NCBI RefSeq assembly: GCF_025398315.1
Contig: NZ_JAODOQ010000001.1
Coordinates: forward strand, 1,426,001-1,490,000
DNA length: 64,000 nucleotides
Origin: Shewanella phaeophyticola
GTDB taxonomy: Bacteria; Pseudomonadota; Gammaproteobacteria; Enterobacterales; Shewanellaceae
Direction: 5' to 3'
Shown: positions 22,272 through 31,715 of the stretch, piece after piece
How positions within the stretch are numbered: the stretch's first letter is position 1
How the letters are laid out: each line of letters opens with the position of its first letter
Made by a program: the position numbers and the translations under genes
The notes under the pieces: model-generated
Databases searched by the model: none
Told to the model about the DNA's origin: nothing
What the model saw: the letters and a program-made list of their open reading frames with translations, nothing else

Positions 22272-23795
22272 TTAAAGCGCGCAAATAAATTCACTGTGTT
22301 CTGGCATGTTAGCAACGGTTGTATTTATCACTTTACGTATATTGGCTAAATAATCTTGCAAGGCAGCATTATCAACCGCCGCCGCTAATGGATGATAGTC
22401 TGTCGGTTTTATGCCTTGGCCGAGCATCACCTGTATCCAGGCTGCTTCGGTAAACAGTTCGTCTTGATGCCTAAATACGCAGGCTGTTTGGCTAAATAAA
22501 TCGATTTTTTGCTGCAAGCTTTCGGGAATGCTCATATCACGGCAATGTTGCCATAACCCTGTATTATCAAGCTGCGTTTGTTTGGCGTTGAGGTGGTAGT
22601 GCAAAATAATAAAGTCGCGAATTTGTTCAAACTCAGTTTGTGATTGACGGTTAAACTCATCTATCTGTTGTGTTTGAATGCCGTGATGCGGGAACAATTT
22701 GGTTAAGCGAATAATCGCCGATTGCACTAAATGTAAGCTGGTGGATTCTAGCGGCTCTAAAAATCCGCTCGATAAACCGATAGCAATACAGTTTTTATGC
22801 CACTGCTTAACTCGTCTACCTGTGGTGAAATTGATTTTACGCGGCTCGGCTAACGGCTTGCCATCAAGGTTGTCGAGTAACTGCTGTTTGGCTTGGTCAT
22901 CACTCATGTATTGGCTGCTGTATACAATGCCATTACCGGTGCGGTGTTGCAGCGGAATGCGCCATTGCCAACCTGCATCATGAGCAGTGGCTTTAGTGTA
23001 GGGCAGTAATGGGGCAGCGCTTTCACACGGTACGGCATAAGCGCTGTCGCAAGGTAACCAATGTTGCCAGTTTTCGTAATCGACACCTAACGCTTGTTCT
23101 ATTAATAGGGCGGCAAAGCCTGAGCAGTCGATAAATAATTCGCCGGCTATAGTCTGGCCGTTTTGTAAGATCACGCTGGCGATATTGCCGTGGTTATCAA
23201 GTGTTGTGTTATCTATTTTTCCTTCAAGGCGCTTAACGCCTCGCTGCAAACAATAGTGTTGCAGCATGGTGGCATATAAGCTGGCATCAAAATGGTAAGC
23301 GTGAGTAATGCCCGACATTTGTGCATGGGGGATATTGGCAATAGGTTGAAACTTATTGTGTTTAGCGGCCTGATAATTAATGGAATAACGCCAAAAATCT
23401 GCCGGATTGTATTGCATGTTTGAGTTTGTGGTTTGAGCTGCCTGAGCACAAAGCCAATAATGATGAAATGAAGTAAAACCTAAGTCTCGGCCAACATTGC
23501 CAAAGGCGTGCATGTAAGCATCACCTTGTTGGTACCAGTTTTCAAATTCGATGCCCAATTTATAAGTGGCTTGGGTTGCATTAATAAAGTCACTTTCTTT
23601 AATGCCCAGTACGCTATTAAAAATCTGTAGCGGGGGGATAGTGGCTTCGCCAACCCCAATAGTACCAATAGTGTCTGACTCAATTAGGGTAATATTTAAC
23701 TGTTTTTTGAACAGCTTGGCTAACATTGCAGCGGTCATCCAACCCGATGTACCTCCGCCCACAATGACAATGTCTTTTATAGTTGTGTTTTTCAT
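22272..23795 (-). CDS. Flavin-dependent tryptophan halogenase-like protein
   Basis: A 507-residue flavoprotein of the tryptophan halogenase family. Both family motifs are present: the dinucleotide-binding GGGTSGW near residue 13 and WQWRIP (WxWxIP) near residue 275. The Lys in the segment ATYKLGIEF aligns with the catalytic Lys79 of PrnA/RebH. There is no signal peptide, so it is cytoplasmic. Family members are often linked to TonB receptors in marine bacteria, where their substrate is unknown; halogenation is not shown. It lies between the TonB receptor and two GH13 genes. No flavin reductase gene is seen nearby. Confidence 0.9.
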   Translation of the reverse strand: MKNTTIKDIVIVGGGTSGWMTAAMLAKLFKKQLNITLIESDTIGTIGVGEATIPPLQIFNSVLGIKESDFINATQATYKLGIEFENWYQQGDAYMHAFGNVGRDLGFTSFHHYWLCAQAAQTTNSNMQYNPADFWRYSINYQAAKHNKFQPIANIPHAQMSGITHAYHFDASLYATMLQHYCLQRGVKRLEGKIDNTTLDNHGNIASVILQNGQTIAGELFIDCSGFAALLIEQALGVDYENWQHWLPCDSAYAVPCESAAPLLPYTKATAHDAGWQWRIPLQHRTGNGIVYSSQYMSDDQAKQQLLDNLDGKPLAEPRKINFTTGRRVKQWHKNCIAIGLSSGFLEPLESTSLHLVQSAIIRLTKLFPHHGIQTQQIDEFNRQSQTEFEQIRDFIILHYHLNAKQTQLDNTGLWQHCRDMSIPESLQQKIDLFSQTACVFRHQDELFTEAAWIQVMLGQGIKPTDYHPLAAAVDNAALQDYLANIRKVINTTVANMPEHSEFICAL

Positions 23796-23840
23796 TGTTA
23801 TCGCCTTTTCATGGTGCCGGTGATTGTAAAACTTAAAATA

Positions 23841-23873
23841 AAAAGCCCCTGTAATAGGTTACAGAGGCTTTTT
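23841..23873 (-). terminator. Intra-operon terminator between TonB receptor and halogenase-like gene
   Basis: AAAAAGCC-CTGTAA type arms (23841-23854 and 23859-23873) form a stem with T runs on both strands, in the 105-base gap. It would lower expression of the downstream enzymes relative to the receptor. Confidence 0.75.
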
Positions 23874-23900
23874 GTCAGTGTAGTTCAAAATACAAGTCCA

Positions 23901-26624
23901 TTAGAACTTGTAGTTGGCACCTAACATAAAGTTACGGCCATAGTTTTGATAATCGCGAACTAAGCGTTGGTCATCACCTGTGTACGAGGTAAAGGGCTCG
24001 TTGGTTAAGTTATTTACTTGGAACTGAACCGATAAGCCGTATAGGGCATCGATTCCGCTTTCGGTAAAGTCATAACCAATTTGTGCATCGACTACGGTTT
24101 CTGCTTTCACGTTAACGTTGACACGCGTTAAGCTGATTGCGGTGACTTCACCTAAGAAGTCGCTACGGTAGCGAGAACTAATACGCGCTTCAAAGCCGGC
24201 GTTTTCATAGTAAACCGTCGCGTTAAAGGTTTTTTCAGATAAGCCTTCTAGCTTTTGTGGTTCACTGTCTGAAGTTTCTTTTACTTCGCTGTCATTGTAC
24301 GAACCACTTAAGATAGTACCAAAACCTTCTAGTTGGTCAGCAAACAAACCAAAATCTAGTGATAAAGAAGCTTCAATACCTTGAACATATCCGCCGTTAC
24401 CATTTTGTGGTTGGGTCACTAAACCAATTGGATTATCTGTTGGCGCTTGTGGTAAAAAGGTACTGAAATCAAGCTCTGTCTGTTGATCATATACGAAGTT
24501 TTCAAGGTCTTTGTAGTATACCGCTAATGCAAAGTAACCTTGATCGCTAAAGTAGTTTTCGTAGCTAATGTCGTACTGACGCGCTAACCAAGGACGTAAC
24601 TCAGGATTACCTGCACCACCTGACCAGTTGACACCGTCAGTTGGATTCTGATTGTAGCTAAAGTTAACGTTGGCATTCATTTTGTCCATGCGCGCTCGGG
24701 TTAAGGTACGAGCGGCTGCAAAACGAACCATTTGACCATCGGCTACTTCAAAACCTAAGTTTAAGCTTGGCAACCATTCAACGTAAGAGTCACCTGCGGT
24801 GCGAGGGGTCACAATAACCTCACCATCTTCAACCGTCGCCACAGTACCGTCTGAGCTTTGATCAGTGTGCACTGCTTGAATACCTACGTTACCGGTAACC
24901 GGTAAACCAAATAGTTCTGTCTCTAAATTGGCTTTAACAAAAACGGTTGAGACTTCTTCTGAAATGGCTACAAGAGTTAGTTGCGCGAGATAAATCGACA
25001 TCAGCTACGTCAGTTTCGGTGTAACCGCCAGCATTATAAAATGCCAGCGCATCGTAACTTAATACATCACCCATGCCGAAAAAGTCTAATGAGGTTGGTG
25101 ATAGTAAAAATTCATCAGGCACAGTTTCTAAGTAGTTATCTGAACCGTCATAACCTGCTAATGTGAGGTAATAACCTTTATCAAGCTTGCTCTTATCACG
25201 GTTAGTGCGGTTAACACCAAATTCAACGCTGCGAACAGCGCCTTCGTCGAATATGTATTCAGCACTTAAACGGAACGAGTTAAGTTCGTCTTCAATTTCT
25301 GGTTTGTTGATAAAGCCGTCCTGGGTGTTTGGCACATAATGGACTCCCCCAGCCAAGTGGATCACCTAGTTTAATGACATCAGGATCTGAGTAATCTAAA
25401 TTGTGAGTAAAATCGTAACCGCCATCACCGTTATACGCAAAACCTAAGTCATCAACTGCGCCAACACCGGTACCACGACCTGTACCACTGTAAGTTTCCA
25501 TACCAATGTCGGTACGGTCAACTTTTGACATAGCAATGTCAGCTTCAACACTCCAGTTGTCATTGATGGTGTATTTGTTGTTCCAACCGATTGAAATTGA
25601 GTCCGCATCACGTTTGTTAACGTCGTTACGTACAACCACTTCTGCGCCAATAATGGTGCCTTCAGTGACAAGGCCATTTTCAGTTGTTGATGCCGTAACG
25701 CCGCCATTTGCACCCCATGCCGCAGGGATTTCAATGCCGCGTAAGCGTTGATCATCGGTAAATTTAGTGTAATAAACATCAACCACAGAGGTAAATTGTT
25801 CGTTTGGTGCATATTCAAATACCGCTAACACACCGTCACGTTCTAGTTCACTTGAACGTACAAACGGTTTTGCTCCGCCTAGCACGCTATCACCGGCGTC
25901 ATTTGTTGGGTAACCCCATGCTTGCCAGCGCTCTTCTTGGTTTGGCGACACCATGCGGGCGTAACCTAATGCTACACCTATGGTATCGTCTGCAAATTGG
26001 TCAATGTATGAAATGCTGCCACGGTAGCCGGTATCATCCGAACCACTGTTTAATGAACCTAAATCGTTCATTTCGCCGCGTAATGACACCGCAATGGTTT
26101 GCTCGCCATGGGTTAATGGGCTAATGGTTTGCATGTCGACTGTACCGCCGATGGCTTGGTGCTATAACAGATGCATCAGGGGTTTTATACACCACAACAC
26201 GGTTAAGTAATTCTGAAGGGTATTGGTCAAATTCAACGCCACGGTTGTCGTTGACTGACGCTTGTTCGCGACCATTTAGGGTAGCGGTGGTAAAGTCTGG
26301 TACTAAACCACGAATTGAGATTACATTTGCACGACCGTCTAAACGTTGTGCGGCAATGCCGGGTAAACGTGCTAGAGATTCCGCGATACTGACGTCTGGT
26401 AATTTACCAATGTCTTCTGCAGAGATGGCTTCAACAATTGAAGATGAAGACATTTTTAATGATTGTGATTCTTGTAAGCTGCGGCGAATACCAGTGACCT
26501 GAATCACTTCAATATTTTCTTCGGCAGCTTCTGTTGTGTTTACATCATCTGCAGCGTAAGTACTCATGCTGGCACCTGCAGCGGCTAATGCTAGCGTTAG
26601 TAGGCTCGGTTTAAATAGCAACAT
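23901..26624 (-). CDS. TonB-dependent receptor, probable maltodextrin importer, three frame breaks
   Basis: An outer-membrane beta-barrel of roughly 900 residues. A signal peptide ends at STYAADD, followed by a TonB-box-like IEVIQVTGIRRSL, the plug domain (IVEAISAEDIGKLPDVSIAE, RLPGIAAQR, SIRGLVPDF), and a barrel ending with an aromatic residue (GANYKF), all as expected for the family. The frame breaks at about 26153-26165, 25341-25350 and 24965-24971; joining the pieces restores VVYKTPDASVI...GGTVDMQTI, GDPLGWG...HYVPNTQDGF and RATNS...ISEEVSTVF. The second and third breaks fit GGGCC/GGCCC miscalls. It heads a unit with the halogenase-like and GH13 genes, under its own LacI-type operator. 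Confidence 0.88.
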
Positions 26625-27125
26625 TCATCTTTCCCCTTTTTTGAACACTTAACCCGTTAATTTAGGTCGCGTGTTAGTGTCCTTTTGAATTTTGGTTACA
26701 GTCTTTTATTGTGTTTATGCTCCGGCATGCTTAATTAACTTTATAAGTGACTGCATAAGTGCCGAAGTTATGACCAAATTGTTGCACAACAGTAACGATA
26801 TTACTCTCAGTTCACTTTTGCCGACAATGTTATGCATACGTATTCAAAGGTTGGTGACATGATGCTGTGACGCTTTATTACATTTATTAAACATCTTTTT
26901 AATCAAACTTTTGCTGTGTAAGCATTTGATTATAAATGATTAAGTTGACATCTCATTTTGTGGCCTGCAAACGAATTTCTTTGCATACGTATGCAAACGT
27001 ATTGAACCTGATTTCCTTATTCACGTATCCTCGGGGATAATAAATAACAACAGCGTTCTATTACGCGAACGCAACATTAAGTTAACTCACGGGTCTAAAT
27101 TGGGTTAACTCATCAAGGGGAAGTA
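26625..27125. promoter_or_regulatory. Divergent regulatory region between the TonB receptor and GH13 genes
   Basis: About 500 AT-rich bases with no supported gene. It contains operator TGCATACGTATTCA at 26833-26846 (about 210 bases before the receptor start) and TGCATACGTATGCA at 26982-26995, a perfect palindrome. A second, poorer copy TGCAAACGTATTGA at 26992-27005 overlaps it by four bases. One regulator could control both directions. AAGGGGAAG lies before the GH13 start. Confidence 0.65.
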
Positions 27126-28758
27126 ATGAGTCAGGTAACCTGGTGGCGTGGTGGAGTGATATATCAAGTCTATCCTCGTAGTTTAATGGATTCTAATGGC
27201 GACGGTGTGGGCGACTTGCAAGGTATTATTGCTAAACTTGATTATATTGCCAGCTTAAACGTGGATGCGATTTGGATATCACCTTTCTTTAAATCGCCAA
27301 TGAAAGACTTTGGTTACGACATTAGTGACTATCTTGAAATTGATCCTTTATTTGGCACTATGGCTGATTTTGAACAGCTTATTGACCAGGCTCATCAACG
27401 CAATATTAAAGTGGTCATTGACCAAGTCTTAAGTCATACCTCTGATCAACATACGTGGTTTGAGCAAAGCCGCCAAAGCCGTGATAACGACAAAGCTGAC
27501 TGGTATGTATGGAGTCGATCCTAAAGATGATGGCAGTGCGCCGAACAATTGGCTTGCTATCTTTGGTGGCTGCGCATGGGAATGGGAACCTCGCCGCCAG
27601 CAGTATTACTTACATAACTTTCTTAAAAGCCAGCCGGATTTAAATTTCCATAGCTCGCAAGTTCGCCAAGCTGTGCTAAATAACGTCGAGTTTTGGCTTA
27701 AAAAGGGCGTGGATGGTTTTCGTCTGGATGCTATTACGTTTTGTTACCATGACGAACAATTACGTGACAACCCAGCTAAACCGAAAGATCAACGCCAAGG
27801 GCGCGGCTTCAGCGAAGACAATCCTTACGCCTACCAATACCACTATTACAATAATACTCGCCCGCAAACGGTGGGCTTTATTGAAGAATTACGTGCATTG
27901 ATTAACCGCTATCCAGGTGCGGTGACATTAGGTGAAGTCTCGTCAGAAGATTCACTCGCGACCATGGCTGAATACACTCAGGGCGATGACCGCCTGCATA
28001 TGGCGTACAGTTTTGAGCTATTAACCGATGATTTTAGTGCCGCCTATATTCGTCAAACCGTTGAAGAATTAGAAGCCAGTATTGGTGACGGTTGGCCATG
28101 TTGGGCAATAGGTAACCATGATGTTCAACGTGTGGCCACGCGTTGGGGCAAGCAGCAAGCCAACCCGACTATGATAAAAATGCTCAACGCCTTGTTGTTT
28201 TCATTACGCGGCAGTGTCTGCAGTTATCAAGGTGAAGAGTTAGGGTTAACTGAAGCGCCAATCGAATTTAATCAGTTACAAGATCCGTTTGGGATTACCT
28301 TTTGGCCAATGTTTAAAGGCCGAGATGGTTGTCGTACGCCAATGCCATGGGTTAAGTCTGCAGACAATGCCGGTTTTAGCGACGCACAACCTTGGCTACC
28401 GATATCAGCAGAGCACATCAATAGTGCCGTGGATGTGCAAGAAGCCGATAACGACTCTATTTTAAACAGCTACCGTCACTTTTTAACATGGCGTAAACAA
28501 CTGAATGTATTAATTGACGGTGATATCCAGTTTGTAGATGCACACCCTAATGTGTTGGCGTTTGTCAGAACACTCGGTTCGCAGCGGATGTTGGTATTAT
28601 TTAACTTATCGATTCAACAATCACACTTTGAGTTGACTGACATTAAACTTAACAGTGTGCTTGATGGGCATGGGCTAGCAACAGGGCATCAAGATCAACA
28701 GCAAGCAAACACCATTGTGTTACCAAGCTTTAGCAGCTTTTACGCCTTTATCGATTAA
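27126..28758 (+). CDS. Alpha-glucosidase GH13 (oligo-1,6-glucosidase/maltase type), one frameshift
   Basis: A cytoplasmic GH13 enzyme of about 540 residues cleaving imported maltose or isomaltose to glucose. It has no signal peptide and begins WWRGGVIYQVYPRSLMDSNG, as in GH13 alpha-glucosidases. Later motifs are GVDGFRLDAI with the nucleophile, TLGEVSSE with the acid Glu, and IGNHDVQR. The frame breaks at 27510-27516: Trp should be followed by Ala-Asp-Pro-Lys-Asp-Asp-Gly, but TGGGCC appears as TGGAGTC. The gene is divergent from the TonB receptor and followed by a terminator and the glucose transporter. Confidence 0.9.
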
Positions 28759-28766
28759 CCAGAATA

Positions 28767-28794
28767 AGCCGAAATATTCAGTATTTCGGCTTTG
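28767..28794 (+). terminator. Terminator after the GH13 alpha-glucosidase
   Basis: AGCCGAAATA (28767-28776) pairs with TATTTCGGCT (28782-28791) and is followed by a short T-rich run. The transporter gene starts about 110 bases later, so it may use readthrough or its own promoter. Confidence 0.7.
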
Positions 28795-28907
28795 TTTGAG
28801 CTCAAGACAATCTCTTGTGTTGTATTGGCTTTGTATGACAACACGGTGAAATAGCAACAGTGCCCCCTAATAACTAAATAACAATAACTAACGAGAAGAG
28901 ACCCATT

Positions 28908-30175
28908 ATGGCTTCAACAATGCAAAGTACAGAGTACACGGCTACTGACGGTGGTAACGGTAATTACCGATTTGCGTTAGTGTCATTAACCTCACTGTTT
29001 TTTATGTGGGGATTTATCACCTGTTTAAATGACATTTTAATTCCACACTTAAAGGCGGTGTTCTCGCTTAACTATACCGAAGCCATGCTGATCCAATTCT
29101 GCTTTTTTGGTGCTTACTTTTTAGTGTCATTGCCGGCCGGTAAGTTAGTTAAAAAGATGGGTTATCAAAAAGGTATAGTGTGTGGATTATTGATCGCCTG
29201 TTTAGGCTGTTTATTGTTTTATCCTGCCGCTGCGCTGGCCACATACGGCCTTTTTTTAGGCGCGCTGTTTGTATTGGCATCAGGTATTACTATTTTACAA
29301 GTTGCCGCTAACCCTTATGTAAATGCATTAGGTAGCGTTGAAACCGCATCAAGCCGCTTAAACCTTACCCAAGCGTTTAATGCGTTAGGTACTACGGTCG
29401 CTCCTTATTTTGGCGCGGTATTGATTTTGTCTGTGGCAAGTGGCGCAGTTGAAGGCCTAAGCCATGCACAAGCCGAAGCGGAAGTGGTTAAACTGCCATA
29501 CCTTATTTTGGCCGGCATGCTGGGTTTATTGGCATTAATCTTTGCCAAACTAAATTTACCCACCATTGCTGAGCACAATGAGGTGTCAGAGAATAATGGT
29601 GTCGTTACCCATAACGGAAAAACCAGCGCGTGGCAGAGCACTCACTTGGTCTTGGGCGCTGTGGGTATCTTTGTGTATGTGGGCGCAGAAGTGTCAATCG
29701 GTAGTTTTTTAGTTAACTTTTTAGGTGAAGAACATATTGCCGGCTTAAAAGAAGCTGACGCGGCTAAATTTATAACCTATTACTGGGGCGGGGCAATGGT
29801 AGGTCGCTTTATTGGTTCTGCGGTAATGCAAAAAATTCCGGCAGGTACCATGTTAGCGTTTAATGCGTTAGTGGCAGCAGTACTTGTTTTGATAGCAATG
29901 AGCAGCAGTGGCGCAGTAGCGATGTGGTCGATTCTAGCCGTGGGATTATTTAATTCTATTATGTTCCCGACTATTTTCAGCTTAGCATTACGCGGTTTAG
30001 GTTCTACACTTCACAAGGCAGTGGCATTTTATGTTTAGCGATTGTAGGTGGCGCGATTGTGCCGTTATTACAAGGCGTAATGGCCGACACTATGGGCTTA
30101 CAATTAGCGTTTATTTTACCGGTTGTGTGTTATGGCTTTATTTTATTCTACGGCGCTAAAGGGTCAAAAATGTAA
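28908..30175 (+). CDS. gluP: Glucose/galactose MFS transporter (GluP/FucP family), one frameshift
   Basis: A sugar-proton symporter of the FucP family with about 12 membrane segments and 420 residues. Family marks are [19 protein letters not shown] in the first helix and [10 protein letters not shown] near residue 135. It should take up glucose released outside the cytoplasm by the glucoamylase and GH97. The frame breaks at 30001-30006, after LRGLG; the next frame continues HTSQGSGIL...[15 protein letters not shown] to the end GAKGSKM. The expected Gly-Pro or Gly-Gly codons there would contain GGCC. ACGAGAAGAG precedes the ATG. Confidence 0.87.
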
Positions 30176-30208
30176 TTTGTGATATCACTTTCACAGTCAT
30201 ACACACTA

Positions 30209-30231
30209 AGCGACCTTCGGGTCGCTTTTTC
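30209..30231 (+). terminator. Terminator after gluP
   Basis: AGCGACC-TTCG-GGTCGCT with five T residues: a stable UUCG tetraloop hairpin and a classic intrinsic terminator. Confidence 0.92.
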
Positions 30232-30289
30232 TTGCTATCAGAGGCCTTAATCCCTATGATCGGCACGTTTTTACACTGATTGTCATTTT

Positions 30290-31516
30290 ATGAGAGAGCC
30301 CATGTTAACTTACTCGCTGTCTGGCAGTTCATCTGAATTAGTATTAAACGTACTGACGATGGTGTTAACCCGAGGAAAACCATTAGACCGAGCTTATTCA
30401 GAGCACTTTTCTGGTTTATCGCTTAATCCATCAGAGCAAGCGCGGATTACCCAAGTGACTGGCGATATCTTACGTCGACTTAACCTGTATTGTTTTTTAG
30501 TCGATATCACCCCAGATGAGTTTGAGCGTCAAGGGTCAAAACTGCTTAATGGTTGGCATGTATTTCATGGCCTCGATTTACCTAAAATGCAGTATTCGTT
30601 GCAAATCGAACAAGCATCATTTGATGCCAACCTTGAAAAAGCCAAAGCCGATCCTGTGTTGTGGGATGGTTGCCCAGAATGGCTAAACGAATTAGGTCAA
30701 GCCCAATTAGGCGATAAGTGGCCGGCAGAGCGCGCCGCATTAGCTGAACAACCTAAACGGTATTTACGTGTAAATGAGCTTAAGTGCGATCGTGAAAAAC
30801 TGATTGCACGTTTGCAAAAAGAGGGCGTTACAGCGGTGGCATTACCAGATGTTGCCTCTGCTGTTGAGGTGACCTCCGATTCTGCATTATTTCGTACTGA
30901 TGCGTTTAAAGATGGTTGGTTTGAGCAACAAGATGCAGGCTCGCAATTAGTGGCTGACGCAGTCGGTGCAAAACCTGGCATGCGTGTGGTTGATGCTTGC
31001 GCCGGTGCGGGTGGTAAAACGCTGCATATTGCAGCGCAAATGCAAGGTAAAGGGCGTTTACTGGCCATGGATGTTGAGCAATGGAAACTCGACAATTTAA
31101 AAGCGCGTGCAAAACGTGCTGGTGCACATAATGTTGAAACCCGTATTATTGCCAGTTCTAAAACCATTAAACGTTTAAAGCTCAGTGCCGACCGAGTATT
31201 ACTCGACGTACCGTGCTCAGGGCTTGGGGTGTTAAAGCGTAATCCAGATTCAAAATGGCGTGATACACCAGAGCGCTTACCTGTATTGATTGATTTGCAA
31301 AAGCAGATTTTGCAAAGCTACAGTCGTATGGTCAAAGTGGGCGGTATGCTCATTTACGCAACGTGTTCAATTATGCCAGAAGAAAACCGTCAGCAAGTGG
31401 ACGCTTTTTTAGCTGAAAACCCGCAGTTTACTTTATTAGAAGATGAAAATATTTTAGTTGCTGAACGTGGATTTGACGGTTTTTACCTTGCCAAAATGGA
31501 GCGGATTGCTGAATAG
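30290..31516 (+). CDS. RsmB/NOP-family RNA (cytosine-5) methyltransferase
   Basis: A 408-residue SAM-dependent rRNA/tRNA methyltransferase of the RsmB/Nol1/Nop2/Sun family. The N-terminal 150 residues form an auxiliary domain. The SAM motif reads DACAGAGGKTLH, and both catalytic-Cys motifs are present, DVPCSG and YATCSI. It is shorter and diverges from E. coli RsmB (429 residues, with an N-terminal NusB-like domain), so I do not give a symbol. The ATG at 30290 and another at 30302 are both possible starts. It sits alone between terminators. Confidence 0.9.
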   Translation: MREPMLTYSLSGSSSELVLNVLTMVLTRGKPLDRAYSEHFSGLSLNPSEQARITQVTGDILRRLNLYCFLVDITPDEFERQGSKLLNGWHVFHGLDLPKMQYSLQIEQASFDANLEKAKADPVLWDGCPEWLNELGQAQLGDKWPAERAALAEQPKRYLRVNELKCDREKLIARLQKEGVTAVALPDVASAVEVTSDSALFRTDAFKDGWFEQQDAGSQLVADAVGAKPGMRVVDACAGAGGKTLHIAAQMQGKGRLLAMDVEQWKLDNLKARAKRAGAHNVETRIIASSKTIKRLKLSADRVLLDVPCSGLGVLKRNPDSKWRDTPERLPVLIDLQKQILQSYSRMVKVGGMLIYATCSIMPEENRQQVDAFLAENPQFTLLEDENILVAERGFDGFYLAKMERIAE

Positions 31517-31547
31517 CTTAACGCAACCTATAGTTAACGATTGATTA

Positions 31548-31571
31548 ACAGCGCTATTTAGCGCTGTTTTT
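31548..31571 (+). terminator. Terminator after the RNA methyltransferase gene
   Basis: ACAGCGCT-ATTT-AGCGCTGT followed by T residues; a compact GC-rich hairpin. Confidence 0.85.
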
Positions 31572-31715
31572 GTATCTGCATTGAAATGAACACTATTTTT
31601 AGATTTTTATATTATATAAAATCAATTATGCATTGATAAAAGTACTATAAATGCATAATGTTGTTTACATATTCGTGAGTCGAATTGTAAGTCTTTTCTA
31701 CAATTACGAGGCAAT

